This document shows, one piece after another, positions 25,987 through 33,234 of a stretch of 64,000 nucleotides of DNA. The notes beneath the pieces were generated by a model. The model was not told the DNA's origin, searched no databases, and saw only the letters and a list, made by a program, of their open reading frames with translations. The position numbers and the translations under genes are program-made. Position 1 is the first letter of the stretch; each line of letters starts with the position of its first letter. Source of the stretch: Pseudomonas lactis (lineage in GTDB: Bacteria; Pseudomonadota; Gammaproteobacteria; Pseudomonadales; Pseudomonadaceae); contig NZ_JYLO01000002.1 of the NCBI RefSeq assembly GCF_001439845.1, forward strand, positions 124,001 through 188,000, read 5' to 3'.

Positions 25987-27471
25987 ATGAGCGCCAACGT
26001 CGACCAGAACAACCGTCCCGACTACGACCCGGTGTTGCAGGACATCGCCGACTATGTCCTCAACTACCGCATCGACTCCCAGGATGCCCTGGATACCGCC
26101 CGCAACTGCCTGATGGACACCCTCGGCTGTGGCCTGCTGGCCCTGCGCTTCCCCGAGTGCACCAAGCACCTGGGGCCGATGGTGGAGGGCACCGTGGTGC
26201 CGTTCGGTGCACGGGTGCCGGGCACTTCGTTTCGCCTGGACCCGGTCAAGGCCGCCTGGGATATCGGTTGCATCATGCGCTGGCTCGACTACAACGACAC
26301 CTGGCTCGCCGCTGAATGGGGCCACCCTTCGGACAACCTTGGCGGCATCCTCGCCGTGGCCGATCACCTGTCGCAAAAGCGCCTGGCCAATGGCGACGCG
26401 CCGCTGACCGTGCGTGCAGTGTTGGAAGCGATGATCATGGCCCACGAAATCCAAGGGGTGATTGCCTTGGAGAACTCCTTCAACCGGGTAGGTCTCGACC
26501 ATGTGTTGCTGGTGAAAGTCGCCTCCACGGCGGTCACCGCCAAGCTGATGGGGGCCAACCGTGAACAACTGTTATCGGCGTTGTCCCACGCGTTTGTCGA
26601 TGGCCAGGCGCTGCGCACCTATCGCCATGCGCCGAATGCCGGCTCGCGCAAATCCTGGGCGGCAGGCGATGCATCGAGCCGCGGCGTGCGCCTGGCAGAC
26701 ATCGCCTTGCGTGGCGAAATGGGCATCCCCGGCGTGCTGAGTGCGCCGCAATGGGGCTTCTACGACGTGCTGTTCAGCCACACCAACAAGGACCTGGCGC
26801 TCAAGCCCGAGGACAACCGCGCCTTCAGCCTGCCCCAACCCTACGGCACCTACGTGATGGAGAACGTGCTGTTCAAGATCAGCTTCCCGGCCGAGTTTCA
26901 CGCGCAAACTGCCTGTGAAGCGGCAGTCGCCCTGCACCCGCTGGTCAAGCATCGCCTGCATGAAATCGACCGTATCGTGATCACTACTCACGAGTCGGCG
27001 ATTCGCATTATTTCCAAGGTCGGCCCGTTGGCCAACGCCGCTGATCGCGACCACTGCCTGCAATACATGACCGCCGTGCCCTTGGCGTTCGGCAACCTGG
27101 TGGCCGAGCAGTATGAAGATGATTTCCACGCGGCCCACCCGATCATCGATGAGCTGCGCGACAAGATGGTCGTCATCGAAGACCCGCGCTACAGCCGCGA
27201 ATACCTGGAGGCCGACAAGCGCTCGATTGCCAACGCGGTGCAGGTGTTTTTCACGGATGGCACCTGCACCGAGCAGGTGGTGGTGGAGTACCCGATTGGC
27301 CATCGCCGCCGTCGGGTGGACGGCATTCCACTGCTGGAAGACAAGTTCAAGGCCAACCTGGCCACGCGGTTCACCGCGCAACGCAGCGCTGAGATTGTCG
27401 CCCTGTGCAAGGACCAGGCGCGGCTTGAGGCGACACCTGTGAACCGTTTCATGGACCTGTTCACGATCTGA
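25987..27471 (+). CDS. prpD: 2-methylcitrate dehydratase PrpD
   Basis: The 494-residue MmgE/PrpD-family enzyme dehydrates 2-methylcitrate without an iron-sulfur cluster. Family segments are [19 protein letters not shown] and [28 protein letters not shown] stands before the ATG. It is the last gene of the operon, after a repeat. Having both PrpD and AcnD/PrpF gives two dehydratase routes. Confidence 0.95.
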   Translation: MSANVDQNNRPDYDPVLQDIADYVLNYRIDSQDALDTARNCLMDTLGCGLLALRFPECTKHLGPMVEGTVVPFGARVPGTSFRLDPVKAAWDIGCIMRWLDYNDTWLAAEWGHPSDNLGGILAVADHLSQKRLANGDAPLTVRAVLEAMIMAHEIQGVIALENSFNRVGLDHVLLVKVASTAVTAKLMGANREQLLSALSHAFVDGQALRTYRHAPNAGSRKSWAAGDASSRGVRLADIALRGEMGIPGVLSAPQWGFYDVLFSHTNKDLALKPEDNRAFSLPQPYGTYVMENVLFKISFPAEFHAQTACEAAVALHPLVKHRLHEIDRIVITTHESAIRIISKVGPLANAADRDHCLQYMTAVPLAFGNLVAEQYEDDFHAAHPIIDELRDKMVVIEDPRYSREYLEADKRSIANAVQVFFTDGTCTEQVVVEYPIGHRRRRVDGIPLLEDKFKANLATRFTAQRSAEIVALCKDQARLEATPVNRFMDLFTI

Positions 27472-27486
27472 AAAACAGCACGGTCG

Positions 27487-27577
27487 CTGTGGGAGCTGGC
27501 TTGCCTGCGATAGCGGTGTGTCAGCCCCACATGAATTGACTGGATGTCAGCTATCGCAGGCAAGCCAGCTCCCACAG
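27487..27577. repeat. REP pair after prpD
   Basis: CTGTGGGAGCTGGCTTGCCT..ATAG and CTAT..AGGCAAGCCAGCTCCCACAG are near-perfect inverted arms around about 35 bases. The element separates convergent prpD and the alaX-like gene and can act as a terminator for both. Confidence 0.85.
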
Positions 27578-27602
27578 TTGACTGAAGTTTCTGCTTCAGA
27601 AT

Positions 27603-28331
27603 CTATTCAAACCGCAGTATCACCCTGCGGTTGTGTTTGCTCTTTTTCTCGATCTTCTCGCAGAACACCCGGCCGATTTCCTCGGTATTGAGTACATGAG
27701 TACCGCCGCAGGGCTGGATATCGATGCCGGGGATTTCAATCACCCGGACCGAACCCGAGACCACCGGCGGCGCAACCGCCTGGGTGCGGGTGATCTGCAG
27801 CAGGGTCGCGTACTCGGTGGCGGGCATCGACAGGGTTTTTACCGCGTGGGCCTGCTCGATCAGGGCGTTGAGGTCACGGGTGAGTCCGTCTTTGTCCAGG
27901 GTCATCTCCGGCAGGTCGAAATCCAGGCGGCCTTTATCTGCGCTGATGCTGCAACCGGTCACGGGCGCGTCGATCAGCGAACACAGCAAGTGCAGGCAGG
28001 TGTGCATCTTCATGTGCTGGTAGCGCCGCTCCCAATCCAGCCCGGCGTCGATCTGGACGCCAGCGGCCAACTGTTCGGGGCAGTGGTCCACCTGATGCCA
28101 GATGATCGAGCGCAACACCGGGTCGCGCACCGTGCCGGTCACTTGCACCCGTGTGCCGTCGGCCAGGGTGAGGTGGCCGGTATCGCCCGGTTGCCCGCCG
28201 CCGGTGGGGTAGAACAGGGTGTGCTCCAGGGCGATACCCTGTTCGCTGACGGCAATCACCCGGGCGCTGAAGGCGTTCTGGTAGGGCGCGCTGTCGAACA
28301 GCGCCAGGGTTTCCATGGTATGCACAGACAT
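27603..28331 (-). CDS. AlaX-type alanyl-tRNA editing protein
   Basis: The 242-residue protein resembles the free-standing editing domain of alanyl-tRNA synthetase (AlaX-M). It has PTGGGQPGDTG near residue 40, the zinc-ligand motif KMHTCLHLL (HxxxH) and PCGGTHV with the Cys and His ligands. Such proteins hydrolyse Ser-tRNA(Ala) or Gly-tRNA(Ala). It starts 2 bases after the serine acetyltransferase stop; GGAGGT, its Shine-Dalgarno, is made of the last two codons of that gene. It is the last gene of the sulfur cluster and may protect against mischarging by the cluster's amino acid, which is inference. Confidence 0.85.
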   Translation of the reverse strand: MSVHTMETLALFDSAPYQNAFSARVIAVSEQGIALEHTLFYPTGGGQPGDTGHLTLADGTRVQVTGTVRDPVLRSIIWHQVDHCPEQLAAGVQIDAGLDWERRYQHMKMHTCLHLLCSLIDAPVTGCSISADKGRLDFDLPEMTLDKDGLTRDLNALIEQAHAVKTLSMPATEYATLLQITRTQAVAPPVVSGSVRVIEIPGIDIQPCGGTHVLNTEEIGRVFCEKIEKKSKHNRRVILRFE

Positions 28332-28333
28332 GT

Positions 28334-29326
28334 TCAACCTCCGACGATCAATGGGGTGGCTTGCAAGAGGTGGCGCACCAGTGCGCTCAAGCCAGGGGGA
28401 GAGAGCAGGGTGATTTCAAATTCCGGCCCGCACACCTTCAGGTTCAGCGGCAGGCGTGGCAGTTGTTCGTCGTTGTCGAGGCGACGCAGACGAAACTGCA
28501 GGTGGTGCCGCTCTTTCACCGTGGGTTCGAGCATCAGCCCTTGCAGGGGATGAAAGTCGGCGTCCAGCACGGTGACCTTGTGGCCGACACTCACTTCGCC
28601 CACCACGTGCAAGCGCTCATCCAGGGCAAAGGCGCCGAGGTAGTTGCTGTGGTCCGATTCATCGTTTTTTTGCAGTTGGATCTGGTTGACCACCTTGACC
28701 TTGGTGCCTGCCGGCACGTCCTGGGTAATCACGCAGGAGGGGCTGATAAACACGTTGTCGCCGATCGAAACATAGCCCAGCACCCGGGCGCCGGCGCCGA
28801 CTTCGACGTTATTGCCCAGGCGTGGGTGGCGCTTGCCGTCCGGGTTGTTGGCGATACCGCGCGCGCCCAGGGTCACGCCGCAGAGGATGTAGCAGTCGTT
28901 GCCGATCACGCAGGTTTCGCCGATGACGGTACCGTAGCCATGGTCCAGCACAAAGCGCCGGCCAATACGCGCTGCCGGGTGAATCTCGGCGCCGGAGAGG
29001 ATCTTGCCCTGGTTGCTCAGCTTGAGGGCCATGCGCGAAAACTCGCCGTTGTCAGCGGCCTGGAAATGCCACACCAGGTGCGCAAGACGGTAGAACAGTA
29101 CGGCCTTGAACGAGGCGTAGGATTCCAGGATCAACTCACCGCGGCCACGGGACGCCGGGTCCCGATAGGCATAGGCGATCAGGTCTTCGGCCACTGCCTG
29201 GGCGGCGTTCTGGATCAACGGCGCCAGGTGCGGTTCCAGCTGCTTCATCTGCCCGGGCGTCAGGGTGGTGATGAGGTGGGTCAGCAACTCATCGTGCAGC
29301 TGTTGCATGTCGATAAAGCCCCCCAT
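28334..29326 (-). CDS. Serine O-acetyltransferase (EpsC-like) with long C-terminal extension
   Basis: The 330-residue enzyme would acetylate L-serine with acetyl-CoA to give O-acetylserine. An N-terminal helical part (1-105) is followed by a left-handed beta-helix (about 110-215) with FVLDHGYGTVIGETCVIG, holding the catalytic His, and CGVTLGARG. Bacterial CysE ends near here, but this protein continues for about 110 residues of unidentified sequence and ends in IVGG. The ATG at 29326 is chosen over an upstream frame extension because GGGGGTGTCTCC precedes it. It follows the cysteine synthase gene by 37 bases, matching consecutive steps. Confidence 0.85.
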   Translation of the reverse strand: MGGFIDMQQLHDELLTHLITTLTPGQMKQLEPHLAPLIQNAAQAVAEDLIAYAYRDPASRGRGELILESYASFKAVLFYRLAHLVWHFQAADNGEFSRMALKLSNQGKILSGAEIHPAARIGRRFVLDHGYGTVIGETCVIGNDCYILCGVTLGARGIANNPDGKRHPRLGNNVEVGAGARVLGYVSIGDNVFISPSCVITQDVPAGTKVKVVNQIQLQKNDESDHSNYLGAFALDERLHVVGEVSVGHKVTVLDADFHPLQGLMLEPTVKERHHLQFRLRRLDNDEQLPRLPLNLKVCGPEFEITLLSPPGLSALVRHLLQATPLIVGG

Positions 29327-29363
29327 GGAGACACCCCCGTATGTTGAATGGTTAAAAGCCCGG

Positions 29364-30278
29364 TTATTCGAAACTGGGCAGGTAGCTGTCGGCATTGTCG
29401 TAGACCATGGTCAACACCACCGTTTCAGGCGGCAGTTCGGGGGCAAGTTGGGCGATGGCAACCATGTTGGCGGCCGAAGACAGCCCCAGGCTGATGGCAT
29501 CGGTGCGCATGATGCGTTTGATCATGTCCAGGCAATCGGCGTGCGACACCTTGAGCATGCCGTCGATCACGTCCAGGTTGAGGATGCTGGGGATCAGGCC
29601 GATCGACAGGCCCTGGATCCCGTGCGCCGCGTGCCGGTCTTTGAGCAGGTCGCATTCTTCCGGTTCTACGCCCATCACTCGCAGCGCGGGCCAGGCGGCC
29701 TTGAGGGTTTCGCCGATACCGGTGATGTGGCCCCCTGTGCCTATGCCGCTGACGAAGTAGTCCACGCGCTGTTCACCGAAGGCGCGCAGGATTTCCGGGG
29801 CGGTGGTGTCGCGGTGGGTTTGGGGGTTGGCGCCGTTGCGTTGCTGGTTGAGCATCACGTAGTTGGGGTTCTCCAACTGCAGCTCCATGCACTTTTCACC
29901 GTGGGAGTTATTGCCCAGGCGACTGTCGGACAGCACTACCCTGGCACCGTACAGCCGCAGCAGCTTCTGTTTTTCCGGGCTGTAGTTGTCAGGGATCACC
30001 AGCACCACTTTGTAGCCCAGCACGTTGCCGGCCATCACCAGGCCAATGCCGGTGTTGCCGCCACTGGGTTCGATGATGGTCTGCCCGGAATCACGGATCA
30101 GCACACCGCGGCGCTCGGCATCCAGGATCATGCCTAGGGCGATGCGCGCCTTGTGGCTGCCGCCGGGGTTGAGGGACTCCAGCTTGGCGTAGACCTCGAT
30201 GCCGAGGTCTTCGGAAAACTGGGCCAGACGCACGATCGGCGTTTGGCCGATCACGTCGAGAATGGAGTTGTGCAGCAT
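29364..30278 (-). CDS. PLP-dependent cysteine synthase-like enzyme, variant motifs
   Basis: The 304-residue protein is a fold-type II PLP enzyme of the cysteine synthase family. Lys43 in NPGGSHKARIA is the PLP lysine; classical enzymes have S-x-KDR. The substrate-binding loop is EPSGGNTG (70-77) instead of TSGNTG. The glycine-rich phosphate loop GIGTGGHITG is intact. It would replace the acetyl group of O-acetylserine with a sulfur or other nucleophile. Its neighbours, a serine acetyltransferase on one side and a sulfur-carrier/E1 fusion on the other, suggest that the nucleophile is a protein thiocarboxylate, as in CysM/CysO of mycobacteria. That is inference. Confidence 0.85.
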   Translation of the reverse strand: MLHNSILDVIGQTPIVRLAQFSEDLGIEVYAKLESLNPGGSHKARIALGMILDAERRGVLIRDSGQTIIEPSGGNTGIGLVMAGNVLGYKVVLVIPDNYSPEKQKLLRLYGARVVLSDSRLGNNSHGEKCMELQLENPNYVMLNQQRNGANPQTHRDTTAPEILRAFGEQRVDYFVSGIGTGGHITGIGETLKAAWPALRVMGVEPEECDLLKDRHAAHGIQGLSIGLIPSILNLDVIDGMLKVSHADCLDMIKRIMRTDAISLGLSSAANMVAIAQLAPELPPETVVLTMVYDNADSYLPSFE

Positions 30279-30294
30279 CAGTACGCCCCCACCC

Positions 30295-32157
30295 TTAGTA
30301 CAACGGCATGTCAGGTTCGACGTCGCGAACCCAATGTTTCATGCCGCCCTGCAAGACTTTGGTGTTGGCAAAGCCGGCGGCCAATAGCGTGCTGGCGGCT
30401 TGCTCGGCACGGGTGCCTGCGTAGCAGATCAGGTAGTGGGTGTTGTCGCGGCTCAGGCTGGCGAGTTGTCCATCCAGTTCTGCCAGCGGGATATGCACCA
30501 CGCCGGGTAATTTGCACACCTCCAGTTCGCTGGCGTCACGCACATCCAGCAATACATCGGCGCTGCTGGGGTGTTCGAGCACTTGCTTGAGCCCTTGGGG
30601 CTTGATGTAGCGTTCTGCGGCCAGGGAGGGCTGGCTCGGTAAGGCATCGGCGCAGGTGGCCGGCGCGACGGTTTCGCTGTGGCGCAGGTCTGAACAGCAG
30701 GGGCAGTCGGCGCGGCGCTTGAAGCGGATCTCGCTGAACTTCATCGCCAGTGCGTCGAAGCGCATCAAGCGGCCGGACAAGGGTTCGCCAATGCCGATCA
30801 GCAATTTGATCGCCTCGGTGGCCTGGATCATGCCGACCACGCCCGGTAACACGCCGATCACACCGCCCGCGCTGCAATTGGGCGCCAGCTCAGCGGGCGG
30901 GGCCTTGGGGAACAGGCAGCGATAGCACGGCCCACCTTTATAGTTGAGCACGCTGATCTGCCCGTCGAAACGGTAGATGGCGCCGTACACCAAAGGTTTG
31001 CCCAACTGCACACAGGCGTCGTTGACCAGGTAGCGGGTGTCGAAATTGTCGGTGCCGTCGATCACCAGGTCATAGGCACCCACCAGTTCCAGGGCGTTGT
31101 CAGTGTCGAGCGCGGTGTTGTGCGCATTGATCTGGATATAGGGGTTGAGGTCCAGCAGGCGCTGCTTGGCGGACTCGACCTTGGGCATGCCCAGGGTGCT
31201 GTTGCCATGCACGATCTGGCGTTGCAGGTTGCTGCTTTCCACCACGTCAAAGTCCACCAGGCCCAGGGTGCCGATGCCGGCCGCCGCCAGGTACAGGCTG
31301 ATGGGCGAGCCCAGGCCGCCGGTACCGATGACCAGCACCTTGGCTTTCTTCAGGTTCAATTGGCCCTCGCGGCCGACGCCCGGCAGGGTGATGTGGCGCA
31401 CATAGCGCTGCACTTCTTCGTTGCTCAGGGTGTCGATGTCCATGCCGCCGGAGGTGGCGAGCAATACTTCGATACGGGCTTTTGCTGGCAGGGGTTCATC
31501 GGCGTCTATCAGCGCCTCCTCGGCGGTAAACAGGAAGTGTTCCTTGAGCTGGTCGTTATTTTCATGGAACAGGTGCTGACGCAATTGGGGGTGATGGGTG
31601 CAGAGATTTTCAATGACTTCGCGCAATGTCGATCCGGCGCCCTCAAGGGTCGATTCCGGCAGCTTGGCCACGCGAACCAGAATGTCGGGGAAAGAGACAG
31701 CGTTCATGGACAACTCCGTGTGCAGGTCGTTGAAAGGTTGAAGGGAGAAATGCTTGCCATCCCAGGCAAACAGCTTGGAGCCCAGGGCCTGGCCCTGACG
31801 AACATCCACCACCAGGTAACTGACGGGGAAGATCGGCTCGCCCAGGAACAGTGCCTTGTCCTGGTCTTCGTCACTGAAATAGGCGCCCACATCCGGGTGT
31901 GAGTGGTAGATCACCACCACCGGGTTGTCGCTGCGAAACGCCTTGTTCATCAGCAGGGTGTCGGCCACCGAAAAGGTGTAGCCGTTGGCCGCGCTGCGTG
32001 GGTACATCTGGGGGTTCTTGCGGTGCAGCTCATTCTGGATATTGCTGCCCAGGTACACGCTGCCGTCGGCGAAGACAAAACCACAGCACTCCTCGGGGTA
32101 GCTGCGGCTGGCGTGGGCGTAGATCTGTTCCAGGGCGGTGGGGCGGAGGACGTCCAT
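30295..32157 (-). CDS. Four-domain fusion: JAMM peptidase - CysO/MoaD-like sulfur carrier - MoeB/ThiF E1 - rhodanese
   Basis: The 620-residue protein has four parts. (1) JAMM/Mov34 metallopeptidase, 1-145: Glu22/23 and H85-x-H87-x7-S95-x2-D98. (2) A beta-grasp carrier, 151-238, resembling mycobacterial CysO: opening MNAVSFPDIL, a GSTLREVIENL helix and an end ATSGG (Gly237-Gly238). (3) A MoeB-type E1, 239-490: GTGGLGSP at 278-285, DFDVVESSNLQRQ, Cys428, and zinc pairs Cys411/Cys414 and Cys485/Cys488. (4) Rhodanese, 515-620, with Cys578 in CYAGTR. Together they would activate and load the carrier with sulfur; the JAMM part could free the Gly-Gly end or release the product. An internal ATG (31707) with GGAG six bases upstream could yield the later domains without JAMM. 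Confidence 0.85.
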   Translation of the reverse strand: MDVLRPTALEQIYAHASRSYPEECCGFVFADGSVYLGSNIQNELHRKNPQMYPRSAANGYTFSVADTLLMNKAFRSDNPVVVIYHSHPDVGAYFSDEDQDKALFLGEPIFPVSYLVVDVRQGQALGSKLFAWDGKHFSLQPFNDLHTELSMNAVSFPDILVRVAKLPESTLEGAGSTLREVIENLCTHHPQLRQHLFHENNDQLKEHFLFTAEEALIDADEPLPAKARIEVLLATSGGMDIDTLSNEEVQRYVRHITLPGVGREGQLNLKKAKVLVIGTGGLGSPISLYLAAAGIGTLGLVDFDVVESSNLQRQIVHGNSTLGMPKVESAKQRLLDLNPYIQINAHNTALDTDNALELVGAYDLVIDGTDNFDTRYLVNDACVQLGKPLVYGAIYRFDGQISVLNYKGGPCYRCLFPKAPPAELAPNCSAGGVIGVLPGVVGMIQATEAIKLLIGIGEPLSGRLMRFDALAMKFSEIRFKRRADCPCCSDLRHSETVAPATCADALPSQPSLAAERYIKPQGLKQVLEHPSSADVLLDVRDASELEVCKLPGVVHIPLAELDGQLASLSRDNTHYLICYAGTRAEQAASTLLAAGFANTKVLQGGMKHWVRDVEPDMPLY

Positions 32158-32180
32158 GTTTCTCTCGCGTTGGTTGAGGG

Positions 32181-33131
32181 TCACTTTTTCTTGGCCATGA
32201 GTTTTTCGATCGGCAACTTGGTGATCGCAAAGCCGGCCAGCAGGATCGCCGAATACAGCATCAGGTCGCGGGAAATTTCCACGCCTTCGTACCAGGCACC
32301 GATGATGACCGCGAACACCGGGAAGATGATGAAGACGAATGACAGGATGATCGGGCTCAGGCGCTTGAGCAGCATGAAATACACAATGAACCCGCCCACC
32401 GAGGCCACCAGGCCCAGGTAGAACAGCGCGCTCCAGGAACGCAGGGTGATGGCGTCGAACGTCGGCGTTTCAAACCACAGGCCGGCAAGGAACAGCATCA
32501 GCCCGGCAATGCCGATGGGCAGGGTGTTGTAGGTGATGACGCTGATGGCGCTGCCTTTTTGCTTGGTAATGACATAGCACAAGGCGTGCATGATCGCGGC
32601 GCTCAGAATGGCCAGCACCCCGAGGAACTCGGCGTGGTCCAGGTGCAGGCCCTGGCTCCTGATGATCATGTAGAGGCTGCCGAAACCGATGCCGATGCCG
32701 ACCACCTGGGAGAAATAGATGCGCTCGCGCAGGAACAGCGCGGAGAAGATCAGGATGAACACCGGCATGCAGCTGAACAGCAGGGCGGTGAGGCCCGACG
32801 ACACATGCATTTCGCCGTAATTGAGCAAATAGTAGGGAACGCTGAAGTAGGACAGGGTCACGAATACGAAGAACCAGCGGCTTTCCCGGGGAAACAGGAT
32901 CGGCTCACGGCGCACCATGGCAAAACACAGGAACAGCGGAAACGCGATGAGAAAGCGCAGGCCGGCGGATGTCAGCGGCGGCACGCTCTCGACGGCGATC
33001 TTGATGCCCAGCCAAGTAGTGCCCCAGCTCAGGCAAACGATCAGGAACATCACGCTGGTCACCAGCCCGGCGAGCCACTGTTTTTGCGTTTTTGTTTTTG
33101 CAGTGTTTTCGAGAACGGCGGACATTGGCAT
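32181..33131 (-). CDS. EamA/DMT-family exporter
   Basis: The 316-residue protein has ten hydrophobic segments in two EamA repeats (about 25-150 and 165-300), with the SWGTTWLGIKIAVESVPP opening common in the drug/metabolite transporter superfamily. Several relatives export cysteine, O-acetylserine or other amino acids. It is the first gene of the sulfur cluster, 24 bases before the fusion gene, and diverges from the MocR regulator, so it probably exports the cluster's product. Which amino acid is not known. Confidence 0.85.
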   Translation of the reverse strand: MPMSAVLENTAKTKTQKQWLAGLVTSVMFLIVCLSWGTTWLGIKIAVESVPPLTSAGLRFLIAFPLFLCFAMVRREPILFPRESRWFFVFVTLSYFSVPYYLLNYGEMHVSSGLTALLFSCMPVFILIFSALFLRERIYFSQVVGIGIGFGSLYMIIRSQGLHLDHAEFLGVLAILSAAIMHALCYVITKQKGSAISVITYNTLPIGIAGLMLFLAGLWFETPTFDAITLRSWSALFYLGLVASVGGFIVYFMLLKRLSPIILSFVFIIFPVFAVIIGAWYEGVEISRDLMLYSAILLAGFAITKLPIEKLMAKKK

Positions 33132-33155
33132 CGTTTATTGCTTCCCTGAGCCGGA

Positions 33156-33206
33156 ATTGAACTCTATATTGAACTTGTAATGAGTTATGTTTATCGGCGA
33201 TTGAAC
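33156..33206. promoter_or_regulatory. Three ATTGAAC direct repeats in the MocR divergent promoter
   Basis: ATTGAACT occurs at 33156 and 33168, and ATTGAAC at 33200, all in the same orientation within the 103-base gap between the exporter and the MocR gene. Direct repeats are the usual operator form of MocR-type regulators, so these are candidate binding sites. Confidence 0.55.
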
Positions 33207-33234
33207 CCGTAAAAGCACACTATTAGGGCGAAAG

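Noticed and set aside
28334..28600. Second complete ubiquitin-like domain at the end of the serine acetyltransferase
   Set aside because: The last residues are Gly-Gly, but the preceding sequence shows only two strands and a helix, and the Gly codons double as a Shine-Dalgarno; kept only as a lower-ranked observation.
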